Below are positions 5,297 to 7,210 of a DNA stretch of 7,210 nt, one piece after another. This DNA comes from Methylococcaceae bacterium NSP1-1 (GTDB taxonomy: Bacteria > Pseudomonadota > Gammaproteobacteria > Methylococcales > Methylomonadaceae). Location of the stretch: assembly GCA_002256465.1 (NCBI GenBank), contig NQJG01000122.1, forward strand, positions 1-7,210, written 5' to 3'. The notes under the pieces were generated by a model. The model was not told the origin of the DNA, did not search any database, and worked only from the letters and a program-made list of their open reading frames with translations. The number at the start of each line of letters is the position of its first letter. Position 1 is the stretch's first letter. The position numbers and the translations under genes were made by a program.

Positions 5297-7210
5297 ATGA
5301 AATCAAATACTTTTTCTTGCTTGTTATTGCTGGGCCTGCTGGTGTCGCAGGGGGTTAAAGGTGCCGAAGAATTCGTTGTTAGGGATATTCAGGTTAAAGG
5401 TTTACAGCGCATCTCTTTGGGTACTGTTTATAACTATCTTCCGGTTAATGTCGGTGAAAAGTTTTCTTTGAATAATGTTTCTCCTGCCATCAAGGCCTTG
5501 TTCAAAACGGGTTTTTTTAAGGATGTATCAATAGAAAGAGAAGGTTCAACGTTGATTGTTAATGTGGTGGAGCGTCCATCAATAGCAAAAATAATTTTTG
5601 AAGGCAATAAAGATCTCAGCAAAGAGGACTTGACAAAAGCGTTAGATAAAATTGGTTTGTCTGAAGGCAAAATATTTGATCGGCAAATATTAGACAAAGT
5701 AGAACAGGAATTAACACGCCAATACCTCAGTCATGGTAAATATGGTTTAAAGATTAAAACAGACGTGTCTAACTTGACCCGGAATCGAGTCGGTATCCAT
5801 ATTAAAATTTCCGAGGGTAGAGTTACCAAGATCAAGGAGATTAATATTGTTGGTAATAATGCTTTTGATGATAAAACCCTGTTGGGTAAATTTGAATTGA
5901 GCACCTCCAACTTGTTGTCGTTTTACACTAAAAATGATCAATACTCCAAGCAAAAATTATCTGCGGACTTGGAGACTCTCAGGTCTTATTATCTGGATCG
6001 GGGCTATATTAATTTTTCAGTTGAGTCCACTCAGGTAGCCATTACGCCGGATAAAAAAGATATTTATGTCACCATTAATGTCAAGGAAGGCGATGTTTAC
6101 AGGCTATCTAAAGTAAAGCTGGCGGGTAATCTGGTGGTAGCCCCTGACGAATTGATTAAACTGGTCAGCGTTGGGCCGGAAGAGATATTTTCCAGAAAAA
6201 ATGCAACTGAAACTTCAAAAGCCATTCAGGATCGTTTGGGTGATGAGGGTTATGCATTTGCGAACGTTAACATGGTTCCAGAAATCAACGAAGCTCAAAA
6301 GACAGTTGATATGACTTTCTTTGTCGATCCGGGTAAGCGTGTCTATGTTAATCGTATAAATATGCATGGTAACGCTAAAACCCGTGATGAAGTACTACGT
6401 CGAGAAATGCGTCAAATGGAAGCCAGTTGGGCTTCAAGTTCAAAAATTGAGCGCTCAAAAACGCGACTTGAGCGGTTAGGTTATTTCGAATCGGTCAATG
6501 TTGAAACACCGCCGGTTGTGGGTACTGCCGATCAGATTGATGTTAATTATACGGTGGTAGAAAAAGCTTCCGGTAATTTATCGGCGGGTATCGGATACTC
6601 GCAGGTTCAAGGTATCGTATTAAATGCCAACATTTCTCAGGATAACGTCTTTGGTTCGGGCAAGAGGGTGAACCTTGCTTTCAACAACAGTGATTATCTC
6701 ACTAATTACCAATTTGGCTTTTTTAATCCTTATTTCACTGTGGATGGCATTAGCCAGGGCTATAACATTGGCTATGCAAAGCGAAATGCCGGCGCGGTAA
6801 ATATTGCCAATTATTCTACTGATATTTTCAATGCCGGTATCAATTTCGGAATTCCTTTGAATGAATTCGACCAGATACGTTTTGATACGGATGTAAAACA
6901 TACCACATTAAAGACTAATGATTATTCATCCCAACAAATTAATCAGTTTCTTGAGGAAGAAGGCACTAACAAGTTTTGGACCTTTGGTCAGGCAGTGAGC
7001 TGGACACACGATACCCTTAATCGGGCAATATTTCCCAATAAAGGTGGTCAACAACGCTTATCAGGTTTAGTGATGATTCCCGGTAGTGATCTTGAATATT
7101 ATAAAGTCGGTTACAGGCATCAACATTATTTCCCTTTGGCTAAGGATTTAACTTTCAAGTTGAATGGCGAAATCGCCTACGGGGGCAGTTATGGAGATAC
7201 TCAAGGATTG
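5297..7210 (+). CDS. bamA: Outer membrane assembly factor BamA, 5' part (runs off the right edge)
   Basis: BamA (Omp85 family) is the essential core of the BAM complex that folds and inserts beta-barrel proteins into the outer membrane. The frame is open for 638 codons without a stop, against about 760-810 for a full BamA. Residues 1-22 form a signal peptide, with probable cleavage at VKG|AEEF, as in E. coli VYG|AEGF. Five POTRA domains follow at about 26-93, 94-174, 177-265, 268-346 and 349-423. Recognisable parts are FVVRDIQVKGLQRIS, ALFKTGFFKDV, IVGNNAFDDKTLL, YYLDRGYINFSV and RLERLGYFESVNVETPPV. The barrel begins near 426 with SAGIGYSQVQG and SQDNVFGSGKRVNLAF, followed by FFNPYFTVDGIS and SWTHDTLNRAIFPNKGG. 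The ATG at 5297 is the only start before an in-frame stop at 5264, but no Shine-Dalgarno sequence precedes it. The usual upstream neighbour rseP is absent; epmA ends 79 bases before it. Confidence 0.96.
   Translation, partial: MKSNTFSCLLLLGLLVSQGVKGAEEFVVRDIQVKGLQRISLGTVYNYLPVNVGEKFSLNNVSPAIKALFKTGFFKDVSIEREGSTLIVNVVERPSIAKIIFEGNKDLSKEDLTKALDKIGLSEGKIFDRQILDKVEQELTRQYLSHGKYGLKIKTDVSNLTRNRVGIHIKISEGRVTKIKEINIVGNNAFDDKTLLGKFELSTSNLLSFYTKNDQYSKQKLSADLETLRSYYLDRGYINFSVESTQVAITPDKKDIYVTINVKEGDVYRLSKVKLAGNLVVAPDELIKLVSVGPEEIFSRKNATETSKAIQDRLGDEGYAFANVNMVPEINEAQKTVDMTFFVDPGKRVYVNRINMHGNAKTRDEVLRREMRQMEASWASSSKIERSKTRLERLGYFESVNVETPPVVGTADQIDVNYTVVEKASGNLSAGIGYSQVQGIVLNANISQDNVFGSGKRVNLAFNNSDYLTNYQFGFFNPYFTVDGISQGYNIGYAKRNAGAVNIANYSTDIFNAGINFGIPLNEFDQIRFDTDVKHTTLKTNDYSSQQINQFLEEEGTNKFWTFGQAVSWTHDTLNRAIFPNKGGQQRLSGLVMIPGSDLEYYKVGYRHQHYFPLAKDLTFKLNGEIAYGGSYGDTQGL

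Noticed and set aside
5434..6901. Three open frames on the - strand within bamA (5434-5697, 5747-5953, 6620-6901)
   Set aside because: All are antisense to continuous, conserved BamA coding sequence.

Overview
The window reads as chromosomal housekeeping DNA from a gammaproteobacterium with moderately low GC, about 40 percent in most genes by eye. The evidence is the set of proteins: an RppH-type Nudix hydrolase, a class A small heat shock protein, a CorA channel, the EF-P lysylation set (EpmB, EF-P, EpmA) and BamA. EpmA/EpmB-type EF-P modification is characteristic of Gammaproteobacteria. A methanotroph-like (Methylococcales) relative is possible, but that is a guess from general protein resemblance. 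I see no phage, transposon, CRISPR, tRNA or rRNA.

Layout. 1-421 is the 3' part of rppH (+), whose start lies outside the window. 428-760 (+) is a YceK/YidQ-like lipoprotein with clearly higher GC than its neighbours. 873-1310 (+) is an Hsp20 chaperone behind a heat-shock-like promoter. A hairpin at 1411-1430 separates it from the convergent corA (1458-2522, -). epmB (2571-3581, -) lies 48 bases upstream of corA on the same strand. Divergently, efp (3666-4202, +) is followed by epmA (4273-5217, +). An extended -10 promoter precedes bamA (from 5297, +), which runs off the right edge.

How the genes work together. EpmB converts (S)-alpha-lysine to (R)-beta-lysine, EpmA attaches it to Lys34 of EF-P, and modified EF-P relieves ribosome stalling at polyproline stretches. 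All three genes sit within about 2.7 kb.

The main anomaly is that two of these three genes carry unusual lesions. EF-P lacks about 11 residues in its middle domain (in-frame, about 33 bases). The 5' end of epmA carries a perfect 35-bp tandem duplication that breaks the reading frame from its natural start (GTG at 4202, overlapping the efp stop). The second copy supplies a new ATG at 4273 that could rescue a protein lacking only 12 residues. Whether these are real changes or sequence or assembly errors cannot be settled from the window. I found no convincing undescribed multi-gene system here.
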